Part shown: positions 9,532 to 17,038 of the stretch, piece by piece | How the letters are laid out: every line of letters begins with the position of its first letter | How positions within the stretch are numbered: the stretch's first letter is position 1 | Assembly: GCF_022508225.1 (NCBI RefSeq) | Contig: NZ_JAETXJ010000002.1 | Span: 434,001-498,000, forward strand | Direction: 5' to 3' | DNA length: 64,000 nucleotides | DNA from: Desulfovibrio sp. UIB00 | Lineage (GTDB): Bacteria > Desulfobacterota > Desulfovibrionia > Desulfovibrionales > Desulfovibrionaceae | The notes under the pieces: model-generated | Database searches by the model: none | Told to the model about the DNA's origin: nothing | What the model saw: the letters and a program-made list of their open reading frames with translations, nothing else | Position numbers and translations under genes: made by a program

Positions 9532-11207
9532 CAAAATGCCCCCTCATCGTAAGTGAACTGTGCCGCCAGACCGTTTGGCATATTCCCTTCAACAAAGACT
9601 GGATCATTTTTACGAACCGGAACCTCAATAATGCAAGTCTGCGACGCGCCAGATGCCCACACTATATGGTCAAACGTATATGAGGCTCGTGACCCGCGTA
9701 AATATTGTCCAGCTGCAGTGGATATTCCCACAAGCTTTATACAACCACTAGCAGGTGCTGCTGCTGTCCACTGACCATAACCGGGAAATACAATTGAAAT
9801 TGCACGCTGGCTAAGCTTAGCGTAGTTCGCCACTTTGCCGGAACCTGCTGCCGTAAGGTTATCCATATCCAGGTTGGCCTTGCCCGCCAGGCCTGCCATG
9901 TAATTCGACCAGTCGAACACGCTGGCGCTGTTCTGCGCGGATGCCAGAACGACAAAATGCCGCAGGCGTACCTGTTCATCGGTGACTGTGGTGGAGTTGC
10001 CGTAGATAGCACTACTTCGTGACAAGTCCACGGACACTACAGAGGCCTCCCCACCCCCACCTGCAAATCTGGTAGTTTCGCTTGCCTGCGCAAAAATTCC
10101 AGAATGAACACTATAGGTTGTGCCGGAATCACGCCCAAAGATATAACCCAAGGTACCCGTTGCGTTAGGCAACCCGGCCTTGACGCTCTTACCCAGCTCT
10201 GCGGCACTGGCGGCATGCGTGATGGAATCGCCGTTTTTCAGCAGCGGCACCTTGAACTTTTGGGCTGTGGTGTCCAATGCGAATTTGGCGCAGTTGCCCG
10301 TCAATGCCACCTGGGCGGCGAAGGCGGCATATGTGCAGGTGAGTAGTTTGCCGCCAGCAAGATACGTGTCGTAAAACTCCCTGAACTGCTCACGCGTGTA
10401 CTCGCAGCCATCGGCCGGAACAGTGCCGTTGGGCACGTAGCCCTCTGCCGCCATCACGCTCATAACGCTACCGATCAGGGTTGTGCTGATGGCGGTGATA
10501 CCTTGCTCCGCAGCATCCAGCCGCGCATCCTGCCGGGTGTTTTTTGATTCCGCGCCTGCCATGCGGCTGAGCAAGTTGTCCGGCACGGCCTGTTGCGCCG
10601 CATATGCGGCAGTTTGGGCAGTCTGGGCGCTTGCCGCTGCAATATCAGCCTGTGCAGTGGCGGCGCTCACGCTTGCTTCTGCCGCTTTGGCAACCGTTTG
10701 AGCGGCTGTGGCTGCGCTCGCCGCTGCGGCAGCGGCAAAGTGCTCGGCGGTGGTGGCATTTTGGGCTGCTGCGTCACGGCTGGCATAGATGGATGCAACC
10801 ACTTCTTCCGGCGATTTGCCGCTGGTGGCAGGCATAATGACGGCGCGCGCGAGTTTTTCGTTCAGTTGTTGAAGTTCCGCTGTGGCCTGATCCAGCCCGT
10901 CTTCTATGACTTGCGGATCAAAGCGTGAGGCAGATATGAGGTCTATGCCCTGCGCAAAGGGCATGTTGCGTACTATGGCAAGCCGCCAGCCTGCGGGCAG
11001 GGGCGCTCCATTGTGCAGATAGGTCACGGTGCCGCCGCTCTCGCCGATGCTGGCTGTCCAGCCCTGGGCAGGGGAGGTTTCCGCTTTGGGCGATGTGATG
11101 CTGATGTTAAGCTGGTCTGTGCTCCAGACCTTGAAGGCAAAGGGAAAGGATGTTGCTGCGCCATTGCCTTCATACACGGCGCGGCTGGGGCTGTATGGCA
11201 GGGTCAT
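9531..11207 (-). CDS. Tail fibre protein
   Basis: A 558-residue protein. The N-terminal domain (1-125; YEGNGAATSFPFAFKVW, AQGIDLISASRFDPQVIEDGLDQATAELQQL) is the tail-attachment domain of T7 gp17-like fibres. An Ala-rich heptad region (about 145-235) forms the shaft coiled coil. The C-terminal half is beta-rich and Gly/Ser-rich, as expected for the receptor-binding tip. The gene end (about 9540-10140 on this strand) looks less GC-rich than its surroundings, which suits an exchangeable tip. No reverse transcriptase or template repeat of a diversity-generating retroelement was noticed nearby, unlike in BPP-1. Confidence 0.8.
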   Translation of the reverse strand: MTLPYSPSRAVYEGNGAATSFPFAFKVWSTDQLNISITSPKAETSPAQGWTASIGESGGTVTYLHNGAPLPAGWRLAIVRNMPFAQGIDLISASRFDPQVIEDGLDQATAELQQLNEKLARAVIMPATSGKSPEEVVASIYASRDAAAQNATTAEHFAAAAAASAATAAQTVAKAAEASVSAATAQADIAAASAQTAQTAAYAAQQAVPDNLLSRMAGAESKNTRQDARLDAAEQGITAISTTLIGSVMSVMAAEGYVPNGTVPADGCEYTREQFREFYDTYLAGGKLLTCTYAAFAAQVALTGNCAKFALDTTAQKFKVPLLKNGDSITHAASAAELGKSVKAGLPNATGTLGYIFGRDSGTTYSVHSGIFAQASETTRFAGGGGEASVVSVDLSRSSAIYGNSTTVTDEQVRLRHFVVLASAQNSASVFDWSNYMAGLAGKANLDMDNLTAAGSGKVANYAKLSQRAISIVFPGYGQWTAAAPASGCIKLVGISTAAGQYLRGSRASYTFDHIVWASGASQTCIIEVPVRKNDPVFVEGNMPNGLAAQFTYDEGAF

Positions 11208-11248
11208 ACCTCGCTCCTTGCGGGTTTTGCTGTGATTGCTGGGCGCGT

Positions 11249-11839
11249 TCAGCGCACGGCAAGCCAGGGGTCTTCCACAGGGCGGTCACTGCGTTCAGAC
11301 GCGGCGGCGCTGCGGGCCGGGGGCAAGCTTGCGGCGTAGAGCTGCTCCAGCTCGGCTGCCTTCTGGCTGCTGCCTTTAAGCAATGGGGCTGCTATGAGAG
11401 CTGCCAGCTTGCGGGCCAGCATGTGCGCGAAGAGGTCATCAAAAAGGCGACTGTTGCGCACATCTTCCGTGTACAGGGCAAGGGCGCGCGCTGCATCGGT
11501 GAGCAGCAGCGAGCCATCGCCCGCAGCATTCTGCGCAAGGCAGAAGGGGCGGGCCGTAATGCCCTCGTGGCGCACCTCGTGCACCTTGAGGCAGTCATCG
11601 GGCAGGGCGTAGGCAAAACGGAATTCCGGCGCATAGCCTTCGGGCAGCGGCACAAGGGCCATCCATGTTCTGCGCTGGGCAAAACTCCAGGGAAAATCGC
11701 GCAGCACCTGTCGCCGGGCGGAATCCCAATACAGGCGGCATTGCAGGGCCTCTGGCGTATTTTCCTGCTCCGAGGCAACACTGCGCGTCCCCAGGAAGCC
11801 CAACGCGCGGTTCCACACGCTTATCTGGCTGATGGTCAT
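11249..11839 (-). CDS. Tail tubular protein A (T7 gp11-like adaptor)
   Basis: A 196-residue protein, exactly the T7 gp11 length. The opening (TISQISVWNRALGFLGTRSVAS) is a helix typical of gp11/gp4-like head-tail adaptors. Conserved features follow: SARRQVLRDFPWSFAQRR, FAYALPDDCLKVHEVR and a helical C-terminus (MLARKLAALIAAPLLKGSSQKAAELEQLY). It connects the portal to the nozzle. The ATG at 11839 has AGGA 7 bases upstream. It is the first gene after an intra-operon terminator, so its transcription may be lower than that of the capsid genes. Confidence 0.8.
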   Translation of the reverse strand: MTISQISVWNRALGFLGTRSVASEQENTPEALQCRLYWDSARRQVLRDFPWSFAQRRTWMALVPLPEGYAPEFRFAYALPDDCLKVHEVRHEGITARPFCLAQNAAGDGSLLLTDAARALALYTEDVRNSRLFDDLFAHMLARKLAALIAAPLLKGSSQKAAELEQLYAASLPPARSAAASERSDRPVEDPWLAVR

Positions 11840-11868
11840 GGCAGTTCCTGTGATGAAGTGGAGAAAAA

Positions 11869-11900
11869 GCCTCCGGCCTGCCCCGCAGGGGGCCGGAGGC
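11869..11900 (-). terminator. Intra-operon terminator after the capsid genes
   Basis: A 10-bp GC stem (11869-11878 with 11891-11900) is followed on the minus strand by TTTTTCTCC. It sits between the cement-protein stop (11922) and the tail adaptor start (11839). It would partly stop transcription after the capsid and cement genes, like T7 T-phi after gene 10. Confidence 0.75.
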
Positions 11901-11921
11901 TGTAGACTGACGGGCTGTGTT

Positions 11922-12365
11922 TTAGCCAGCCATGATGGCAGATTCGTAGGGCAGGTCTTCCTCCCGCGTGAGGGCAGCAAAGATGCGTCCCTTGCTTACT
12001 GTTTTACCGTCAACGGGCGTGACGGCGAAGGTCAGACGCAGCCAGCTCTTGCGCACGCCCTGGGGCAAAAATCGCAGGTAAGGGCGCGCGCCAAGGCCGA
12101 GGCCGGGAGCTTCCGTCGGGTTGTGCACCGTCACCGAAGCGCCGGGAACGGCAGCCCAGGGGCCGTCGGCGTGATCCGCCTCCTCCATGCAGATGGTGAG
12201 GCTTTGCGTTTCAGCCGGGGCAAAAGCTTCGGTAACAGAAAGCCGCAGGGGCATGGGCTCCATGCGTCCGGGAAGCTTCAGGCCGGTAAGGGCCACAGGC
12301 TGCCCCGTGGCGTTGGCGGTAAGGGGGCCTTCAAAAAACACGGAGTTGCGGTCGATAATAGCCAT
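11922..12365 (-). CDS. Capsid cement protein, Bbp16-like
   Basis: A 147-residue protein immediately downstream of the major capsid gene. It begins MAIIDRNSVFFEGPLTAN and is predominantly beta (LSLTICMEEADHADGPW-like strands, ARPYLRFLPQGVRKSWLRLTFAV). Size, position and sequence type match the jelly-roll cement protein Bbp16 of Bordetella phage BPP-1, which clamps the capsid lattice. The ATG at 12365 has AAAGGAG 7 bases upstream. Assignment is from recall of the family and synteny. Confidence 0.65.
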   Translation of the reverse strand: MAIIDRNSVFFEGPLTANATGQPVALTGLKLPGRMEPMPLRLSVTEAFAPAETQSLTICMEEADHADGPWAAVPGASVTVHNPTEAPGLGLGARPYLRFLPQGVRKSWLRLTFAVTPVDGKTVSKGRIFAALTREEDLPYESAIMAG

Positions 12366-12466
12366 GAAAACTCCTTTGGCGGAATAGGTGAAGAGCAGCG
12401 AAAGAAAAGGCTGGGTACTGCGCGGAAGCTCCGGCAAGGGCTTCCGCGCGTTACAAAAGATTGTGG

Positions 12467-13459
12467 CTAGGCCACCACGCCTTCGCTGGAGAGCACGGCG
12501 TCGCACTGGCGCACGGGGCGACCATGCAGCACAGGCACGGCCTTGGAGTCAAAAAATTCGCCGTACTGCAACTGCACGTTTCCCGCATCGGAATTCTGCA
12601 ACTCAAGGGCGGTGAGCACGTCGGCATTGGCATACCATACGGCCTTTTGGCGCAAGTGTTGGGGCATGAGGTTCTTGGCCTCGATGGTCAGCTTTTGCAT
12701 ATCCACAAAGCCGCTCTGCCCCTTGCGCTTGCCGAGAGAGGCCACGGGCAGGTTGGCGATGCGCACGATGCCGCGCCAGTCGCGCACGGCAAGGCCGCAA
12801 CGCCAGTTGTATTTGTCGCCCACCACCTGATATTTGCGGCCGTCCGGGTCCTGAGCCATGTAGGTTTTGAGGTCTTCGTGCGAGAGGCCGCCGTTGCTCT
12901 CCTTGGGGTAGACGCCATGCACCGACTGCGCGCCCCAAGAGACAAGCCACAGGGAGGTGCAGCCGCCCTCGTCGCGCCCGCCCGCGTCGAGCACGTTTTT
13001 GGCGTCCAGGGCGGGATAACGCATGGCAAGGCCGTTGAATTCATCAGGATTCAGATTGCTGTTGCCGTAAAAGAGGGTGGTGGCCACTTTCTGGCGCATG
13101 GCTTCGGCAAAGGCCACGCCTTCGCTCATGCGAAAGGCTTTGTCGCGGCTGCCGTAGAGGCGCAGTTCTTCCACGTCCAGTTCCATGATGGCTTCAAGGA
13201 TACCGCAACCTTCCTTGACCTGGCTCCACTGCGACTTGGAGGGCGGCGTGCCCTGATACAGCCTGCGCCAGTAAACTTCGGGCAGCCCGGTGCGGATGCG
13301 GGTGAGGTGGCCATCGCTCTGGTTGGATTCCATCCAGAGCACATCGTCCATGATGTCGTTGGTTTTGTTCATCAGTTCGATGATCTGCCCGGCCTTGTCG
13401 CCACGGTAGAACTGCTCCATCTCGGCCAGGGACACCACCAAACCCATGGAATTAGCCAT
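12467..13459 (-). CDS. Major capsid protein, BPP-1 (Bbp17)-like
   Basis: A 330-residue protein. The N-terminal region (KAGQIIELMNKTNDIMDDVLWMESN, GHLTRIRTGLPEVYWRRLYQG) and the core (ATTLFYGNSNLNPDEFNGLAMRYPALD, NVLDAGG, TSLWLVSWG) are hallmarks of the capsid family found in BPP-1-like podoviruses, a variant of the HK97 fold. I chose the ATG at 13459 because GAGG lies just upstream; an ATG 17 codons earlier lacks a site. It lies between scaffold and cement genes, the standard order. Confidence 0.85.
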   Translation of the reverse strand: MANSMGLVVSLAEMEQFYRGDKAGQIIELMNKTNDIMDDVLWMESNQSDGHLTRIRTGLPEVYWRRLYQGTPPSKSQWSQVKEGCGILEAIMELDVEELRLYGSRDKAFRMSEGVAFAEAMRQKVATTLFYGNSNLNPDEFNGLAMRYPALDAKNVLDAGGRDEGGCTSLWLVSWGAQSVHGVYPKESNGGLSHEDLKTYMAQDPDGRKYQVVGDKYNWRCGLAVRDWRGIVRIANLPVASLGKRKGQSGFVDMQKLTIEAKNLMPQHLRQKAVWYANADVLTALELQNSDAGNVQLQYGEFFDSKAVPVLHGRPVRQCDAVLSSEGVVA

Positions 13460-13530
13460 AATACCCTCGTCTGTTTGCAGGTTGCTCAAGAAATTTTGTT
13501 GCTGGGCCATGCTACTTGCAGGGGCGTATA

Positions 13531-14091
13531 TCAGATGCTTCCACTACGCGAACTCCAGCCCGCGTACATGCGCTCTTCAAGCGGCGGCATGGAGCCGCCC
13601 GCCTGTCCCTGCACCAGCCCGTCCTCCATGAGGGCATCGGCAAGTCGGTTGAAAAAGCGCAGCACGTCAGGGTTGTTGCCGTAGCCGGTCTGTTCCAGCA
13701 GTTGGCCGATGCGCTTGCTTTCATCAAACCGGTCAAGAGCAAGCTGGGCGCGGGCAACAGTGGCGGGCAGGTTTGCGCCGCCGATCTGCGGGTCTTCCGT
13801 GGCCTCCTTGCGCCATTTGTTGACCTGCTCCTGCCACTGGTGGCGCTGGCCTGCCTCATGCTCGCGCAGGCGCTGGGCGAAGGGGTCAGCCTGTGGATGG
13901 GTCTGTGACTTGGCCTGTTCATTCGCCTGGGCGGGATTTTCTGCGCCAGCGGCAGTCGGTGGCGTTGCGGCGGCAGGGGCGGTGCCGCCTGTTCCTCCAT
14001 TGCTCTGGTCTGCGCCGGACAAACCGTTCGCAGAGGAAAAGGCGTTTTCGGCAGTGGAGGAAGCCTCAGAAGGTGTCGAGATCATGAGCAT
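13531..14091 (-). CDS. Putative capsid scaffold protein
   Basis: A 186-residue, acidic, low-complexity protein just before the capsid gene. The first 70 residues are rich in Ala, Gly, Asn and Pro and probably disordered. Residues 70-160 are helical and charged (FAQRLREHEAGQRHQWQEQVNKWRKEA). Scaffold proteins of podoviruses have this size, position and composition. The ATG at 14091 is only 4 bases from AGGAG; an ATG at 14085 is an alternative. It overlaps the upstream Bbp19-like gene by 26 bases. No protease motif was seen. Confidence 0.6.
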   Translation of the reverse strand: MLMISTPSEASSTAENAFSSANGLSGADQSNGGTGGTAPAAATPPTAAGAENPAQANEQAKSQTHPQADPFAQRLREHEAGQRHQWQEQVNKWRKEATEDPQIGGANLPATVARAQLALDRFDESKRIGQLLEQTGYGNNPDVLRFFNRLADALMEDGLVQGQAGGSMPPLEERMYAGWSSRSGSI

Positions 14092-14413
14092 CGTTCTCCT
14101 TGGTTTGCAGCAGCTTGGGCAAATGCCCGGGGTTTGCCTGTTGCATGAGGCGCATAAGGCGCATGCCGATCATGCGTTGGCCCTCTGCGTAAAAAAGGCG
14201 TGCGCTTTGGCAGGATTCGGGTGCATTGCCCACATCCTCGGCACTGAAGTTGCGGCACAGATGCAGCAGCCAGCGCAGCAGTACGCGGCCCTGAGGCTGG
14301 GCCATTAGCGCATCCACTGCGGCCCGCATGGCCGCATCGAACGTCTGGGCGCGGTTGGCGGTATGCTGATGCGCTTGTTGTTTGACCTGTTCATATGGGG
14401 CAAAAACATCCAT
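14066..14413 (-). CDS. Bbp19-like phage protein of unknown function
   Basis: A 115-residue, mostly helical protein. The segment VLLRWLLHLCRN, then ARLFYAEGQRMIGMRLMRLMQQANP, recalls the Bbp19 family encoded next to the portal in BPP-1-like phages. The ATG at 14413 overlaps the portal stop (TGATG), with GGAGG 10 bases upstream; a TTG one codon earlier is an alternative. Its role is unknown, with an accessory head-assembly role likely from position. Confidence 0.6.
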   Translation of the reverse strand: MDVFAPYEQVKQQAHQHTANRAQTFDAAMRAAVDALMAQPQGRVLLRWLLHLCRNFSAEDVGNAPESCQSARLFYAEGQRMIGMRLMRLMQQANPGHLPKLLQTKENDAHDLDTF

Positions 14414-16278
14414 CAACGATGTTCCTCCGGTTTTGCGCCCTGAGGCTCGTCCCGCTGCGCCGCCTGTCCTGTTGCCTGTGCCTTTTTCGTATGTTCAGCG
14501 CGGGCAAGTCCTCCCGGCAGGGCATTGCGCAGCAGCCGCGTGATGCCGTCCAGCACGCTGCCCTGTTTGCCGTCCGGGCCGGAAAGCGGGCTTTGCGAGA
14601 GCTGGCGCACCATATCCACCCCCTTGCCAAGGGCTTCTGTGATGGCCTGCGTCTGGGCGTCATCAGCCCTGGCGGCGCGCAACTGCTGGCGTTCCTCCGG
14701 CGAGCGCGTGAGGCTCACGGGCAGGCCCAGACTTTCCGCATAACTATCCAGCAGATGATCCACATTGAGGGTGTCCAGGGCTTCGGGCCAAGCGCTGGAC
14801 GCCTTGAGGGTCAGGGCCATGTACTGGTCTGCCGCATTGATGCCCACCAGCTTCTGGGCCTGCGCCAGCAGGGATACAAACTCCACGCGCAGGCGGCGGC
14901 CCGCCAGCTCTGGCGGGCACGGCGGCAGCATGTCCAGATCGCGCATGCATTCAAAGGTGCGGTCCATGAGCGGAATGAACAGCTCATCGTGCAGGCGCTC
15001 CAGCACAGGGCCAACGAGCACCAGCTTTTCCTCCTCCCGCGCTGCGATTTCGCTGGCTGTTACACCGCTGCGTCCGTCAAGGATGAGCTTGAAGAGGTCG
15101 TTGTACAGCCCCTTGCGTATCTGATCCTGAACCGACTCCATGGCCTTCCGTGCGGTGGCGAGGTCGGGGTTTATCTGCAACAGGGGCGTTGCCGCCTGAG
15201 GGCTTTGACCCGGCGCGCTGTCCACGTAGTTGACGCCGCCGGGGGTGAGATCAAGCCCTACGGAGCGCAGGCCCGCAGCTACGCTCATGGGCGGGTCAAC
15301 CGCCTTGTGGATGGCCTTGAGCGTAGTGACGCCCATCTGTTGCAGCATGCGGCAGTCGGGCAGGGCGTCCATGGCGGGCGAACGCCCGTACACATCGTTG
15401 CCCGCCACATCCCAGCGCGGGCCAAAGCCCGGAAAGGAGCGAAAGCCTGAAACCTTAAGGGCATGGCGGTTGCCGTCGCGTCCTTCCAGCCAGTAGACGG
15501 AAGCAACGGGCATGCGGCTTGCGTCAGCCAGCCCGTGCTGCGTGTTTTCGCGCGGATAGACTGCCTGAATGACGTTGCGCCGCTCCTCGGGATTGCGACG
15601 GGCCGCCTCGCGCAGGGTTTCGGGCAAGGCCGAGGGGCCGAATGCCTGAACGATCTGGCGCAGGGTCATGGCGCTGCGGCGGAACACCGTGTCCACCCGC
15701 CGCGTTGCATCGCAGTCCAGCGCGTACTCTCCCGCGCACAAGGGGATAAAGCGGAAGCCGTGCTGTGGGTCGGCCAGCTCAAAAACAAAGGCCGTGCCAA
15801 AGGTGCCAAGTTCGCCATATATGGTGTGCATGGCATTGTAGAAGTTTGACCGCTGAAACACGGTGCGCATCCGGTTGGCGACTTCGTCCAGCCAAGCTTG
15901 ACCGGGGCGGCTGCGGGCCAGATCGGCATCATCAAGGCTCAGCCGGAACCACGGCCTTGCCGGGCTGGTGAGGCCGCCCTGAAGGCCCGCCGCCAGCGTA
16001 CGCATGGCCAGAATGCCAGTGGCGTCCACAAGCCCCCGGTTGAGCATGGGGCCTTCTTCCGCCGCGTCCACCTGCGGATTCAGACGGCAGCGCGTGGGCA
16101 AAAAATGATCCGCCAGGCTTTGCCATGCCGCGTCCCAGGGGGCACGACGCCGCAACAGGGCATCGTGCCGCCGGGAAAGGGCCTGTACGTCCACAGCATA
16201 TTGCGCGGCGTTCTGTTCGGAACTCTGAGGGGCGGGCTGCCCCTCAGGCGCGATGCTGTTCTGAGTGTGTGCGGCCAC
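14413..16278 (-). CDS. Portal (head-to-tail connector) protein
   Basis: About 621 residues from a GTG at 16278, which follows the upstream stop and has GGGG 9 bases before it; an ATG at 16311 would add 11 residues but lacks a site. Recognisable connector features: RRHDALLRRRAPWDAAWQSLADHFLPTR, LVDATGILAMRTLAAGLQGGLTSPARPWF, NFYNAMHTIYGELGTFGTAFVFE, YGRSPAMDALPDCRMLQQM, and VTASEIAAREEEKLVLVGPVLERLHDELF, all typical of the podovirus head-tail connecting family. Twelve copies form the DNA entry/exit channel. The C-terminal 80 residues are Gln/Ala-rich and probably disordered. Confidence 0.9.
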   Translation of the reverse strand: MAAHTQNSIAPEGQPAPQSSEQNAAQYAVDVQALSRRHDALLRRRAPWDAAWQSLADHFLPTRCRLNPQVDAAEEGPMLNRGLVDATGILAMRTLAAGLQGGLTSPARPWFRLSLDDADLARSRPGQAWLDEVANRMRTVFQRSNFYNAMHTIYGELGTFGTAFVFELADPQHGFRFIPLCAGEYALDCDATRRVDTVFRRSAMTLRQIVQAFGPSALPETLREAARRNPEERRNVIQAVYPRENTQHGLADASRMPVASVYWLEGRDGNRHALKVSGFRSFPGFGPRWDVAGNDVYGRSPAMDALPDCRMLQQMGVTTLKAIHKAVDPPMSVAAGLRSVGLDLTPGGVNYVDSAPGQSPQAATPLLQINPDLATARKAMESVQDQIRKGLYNDLFKLILDGRSGVTASEIAAREEEKLVLVGPVLERLHDELFIPLMDRTFECMRDLDMLPPCPPELAGRRLRVEFVSLLAQAQKLVGINAADQYMALTLKASSAWPEALDTLNVDHLLDSYAESLGLPVSLTRSPEERQQLRAARADDAQTQAITEALGKGVDMVRQLSQSPLSGPDGKQGSVLDGITRLLRNALPGGLARAEHTKKAQATGQAAQRDEPQGAKPEEHR

Positions 16279-16279
16279 G

Positions 16280-16489
16280 CTACTGCCCCAGCAGGGTTTT
16301 GCGCGTTGCATCAGCGCGGTTGAGCGGGCTGGTGTACACAGAACCGTTGATGCCAGCCGCCTTGGCGGCTTTGTCTTTCTGGTTCTGGCGCGCCGCCGTG
16401 GCGGCCTCGGTTACGGGTTTTTCCACTTCCTGCTTGGGAACGGGCGCAACTGCGGGCACATCGGGCGTGCCGCCTCCTCCAAATCCCAT
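16280..16489 (-). CDS. Possible separate 69-residue gp7.3-like product from an internal start
   Basis: The ATG at 16489 lies inside the larger frame, with AAGGAG ideally spaced upstream. The product (69 residues) has the length and make-up of small head/tail assembly proteins that are separate genes, right before the portal, in related phages. It shares its frame and stop with the GNAT-like gene. Whether both products are made cannot be told from sequence. Confidence 0.4.
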   Translation of the reverse strand: MGFGGGGTPDVPAVAPVPKQEVEKPVTEAATAARQNQKDKAAKAAGINGSVYTSPLNRADATRKTLLGQ

Positions 16490-17038
16490 GACGTTCTCCT
16501 TATGTTGAATGATTGCAGACAAGTCCTGCGGTGTGCAGAGCACCAGTACGCCGTCCACCCATGTTTTTTTGCGGGTATGCAGACATGCGCCGGGCAAGCG
16601 CCCGAGCACGCGAAATCCGCAGGCTTCGGCCAGCCTCCAGGCATGGCGGTTGGGGGCCGGGCAAAGCCCCATAACTGCGGAGCAGTCGAGGTTTGCAAAA
16701 GCCCAGCTCAAGCCCCCGTGCGCCATGGGCACTGCCAGCCGCGCCCATTGACGAAAGGTGGTGAAATCAAACTCCCACACCCGCCCCCTGCGGGGACTGA
16801 ACATGGCGCAGGCCAGCAATGGGGCCGGGGTGGAAGCGTAAGCAGAGGCGGCTTCCGGCGGCGGGCCATAACAGCCCAGCAAAACGCCTCTTTCCGGCGC
16901 GGTGATTGTCTGCCACTGGGCCAGCGTGGGCTTGAGCAGGGAACTCATGGCGCTGGCTGTGAGGCCTTCGGCTTCCATGTGTTCAAAAACGTCATCGCGG
17001 GCGTGTTGATCCACAATGGGGGTGTAGGTAAAGCGCAT
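16280..17038 (-). CDS. GNAT-like domain fused in frame to a T7 gp7.3-like tail-assembly segment
   Basis: A 252-residue frame in two parts. Residues 1-180 resemble a GNAT acetyltransferase fold (RQWARLAVPMAHGGLSWAFANLD, then RHAWRLAEACGFRVLGRLPGACLHTRKK). Residues 184-252 (MGFGGGG... TRKTLLGQ) look like the small podovirus gp7.3-type protein: Gly start, Pro/Val linker, Ala/Lys-rich helix, short Ser/Leu end. A strong AGGAG sits 6 bases before the second Met, so the C-terminal part may also be made alone. The start overlaps the terminase stop (TGATG). Either a stop between two genes was lost or the fusion is functional. Confidence 0.55.
   Translation of the reverse strand: MRFTYTPIVDQHARDDVFEHMEAEGLTASAMSSLLKPTLAQWQTITAPERGVLLGCYGPPPEAASAYASTPAPLLACAMFSPRRGRVWEFDFTTFRQWARLAVPMAHGGLSWAFANLDCSAVMGLCPAPNRHAWRLAEACGFRVLGRLPGACLHTRKKTWVDGVLVLCTPQDLSAIIQHKENVMGFGGGGTPDVPAVAPVPKQEVEKPVTEAATAARQNQKDKAAKAAGINGSVYTSPLNRADATRKTLLGQ

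Noticed and set aside
9531..11207. Possible diversity-generating retroelement variable region in the fibre gene, as in BPP-1
   Set aside because: No reverse transcriptase, template repeat or accessory gene was noticed anywhere near.
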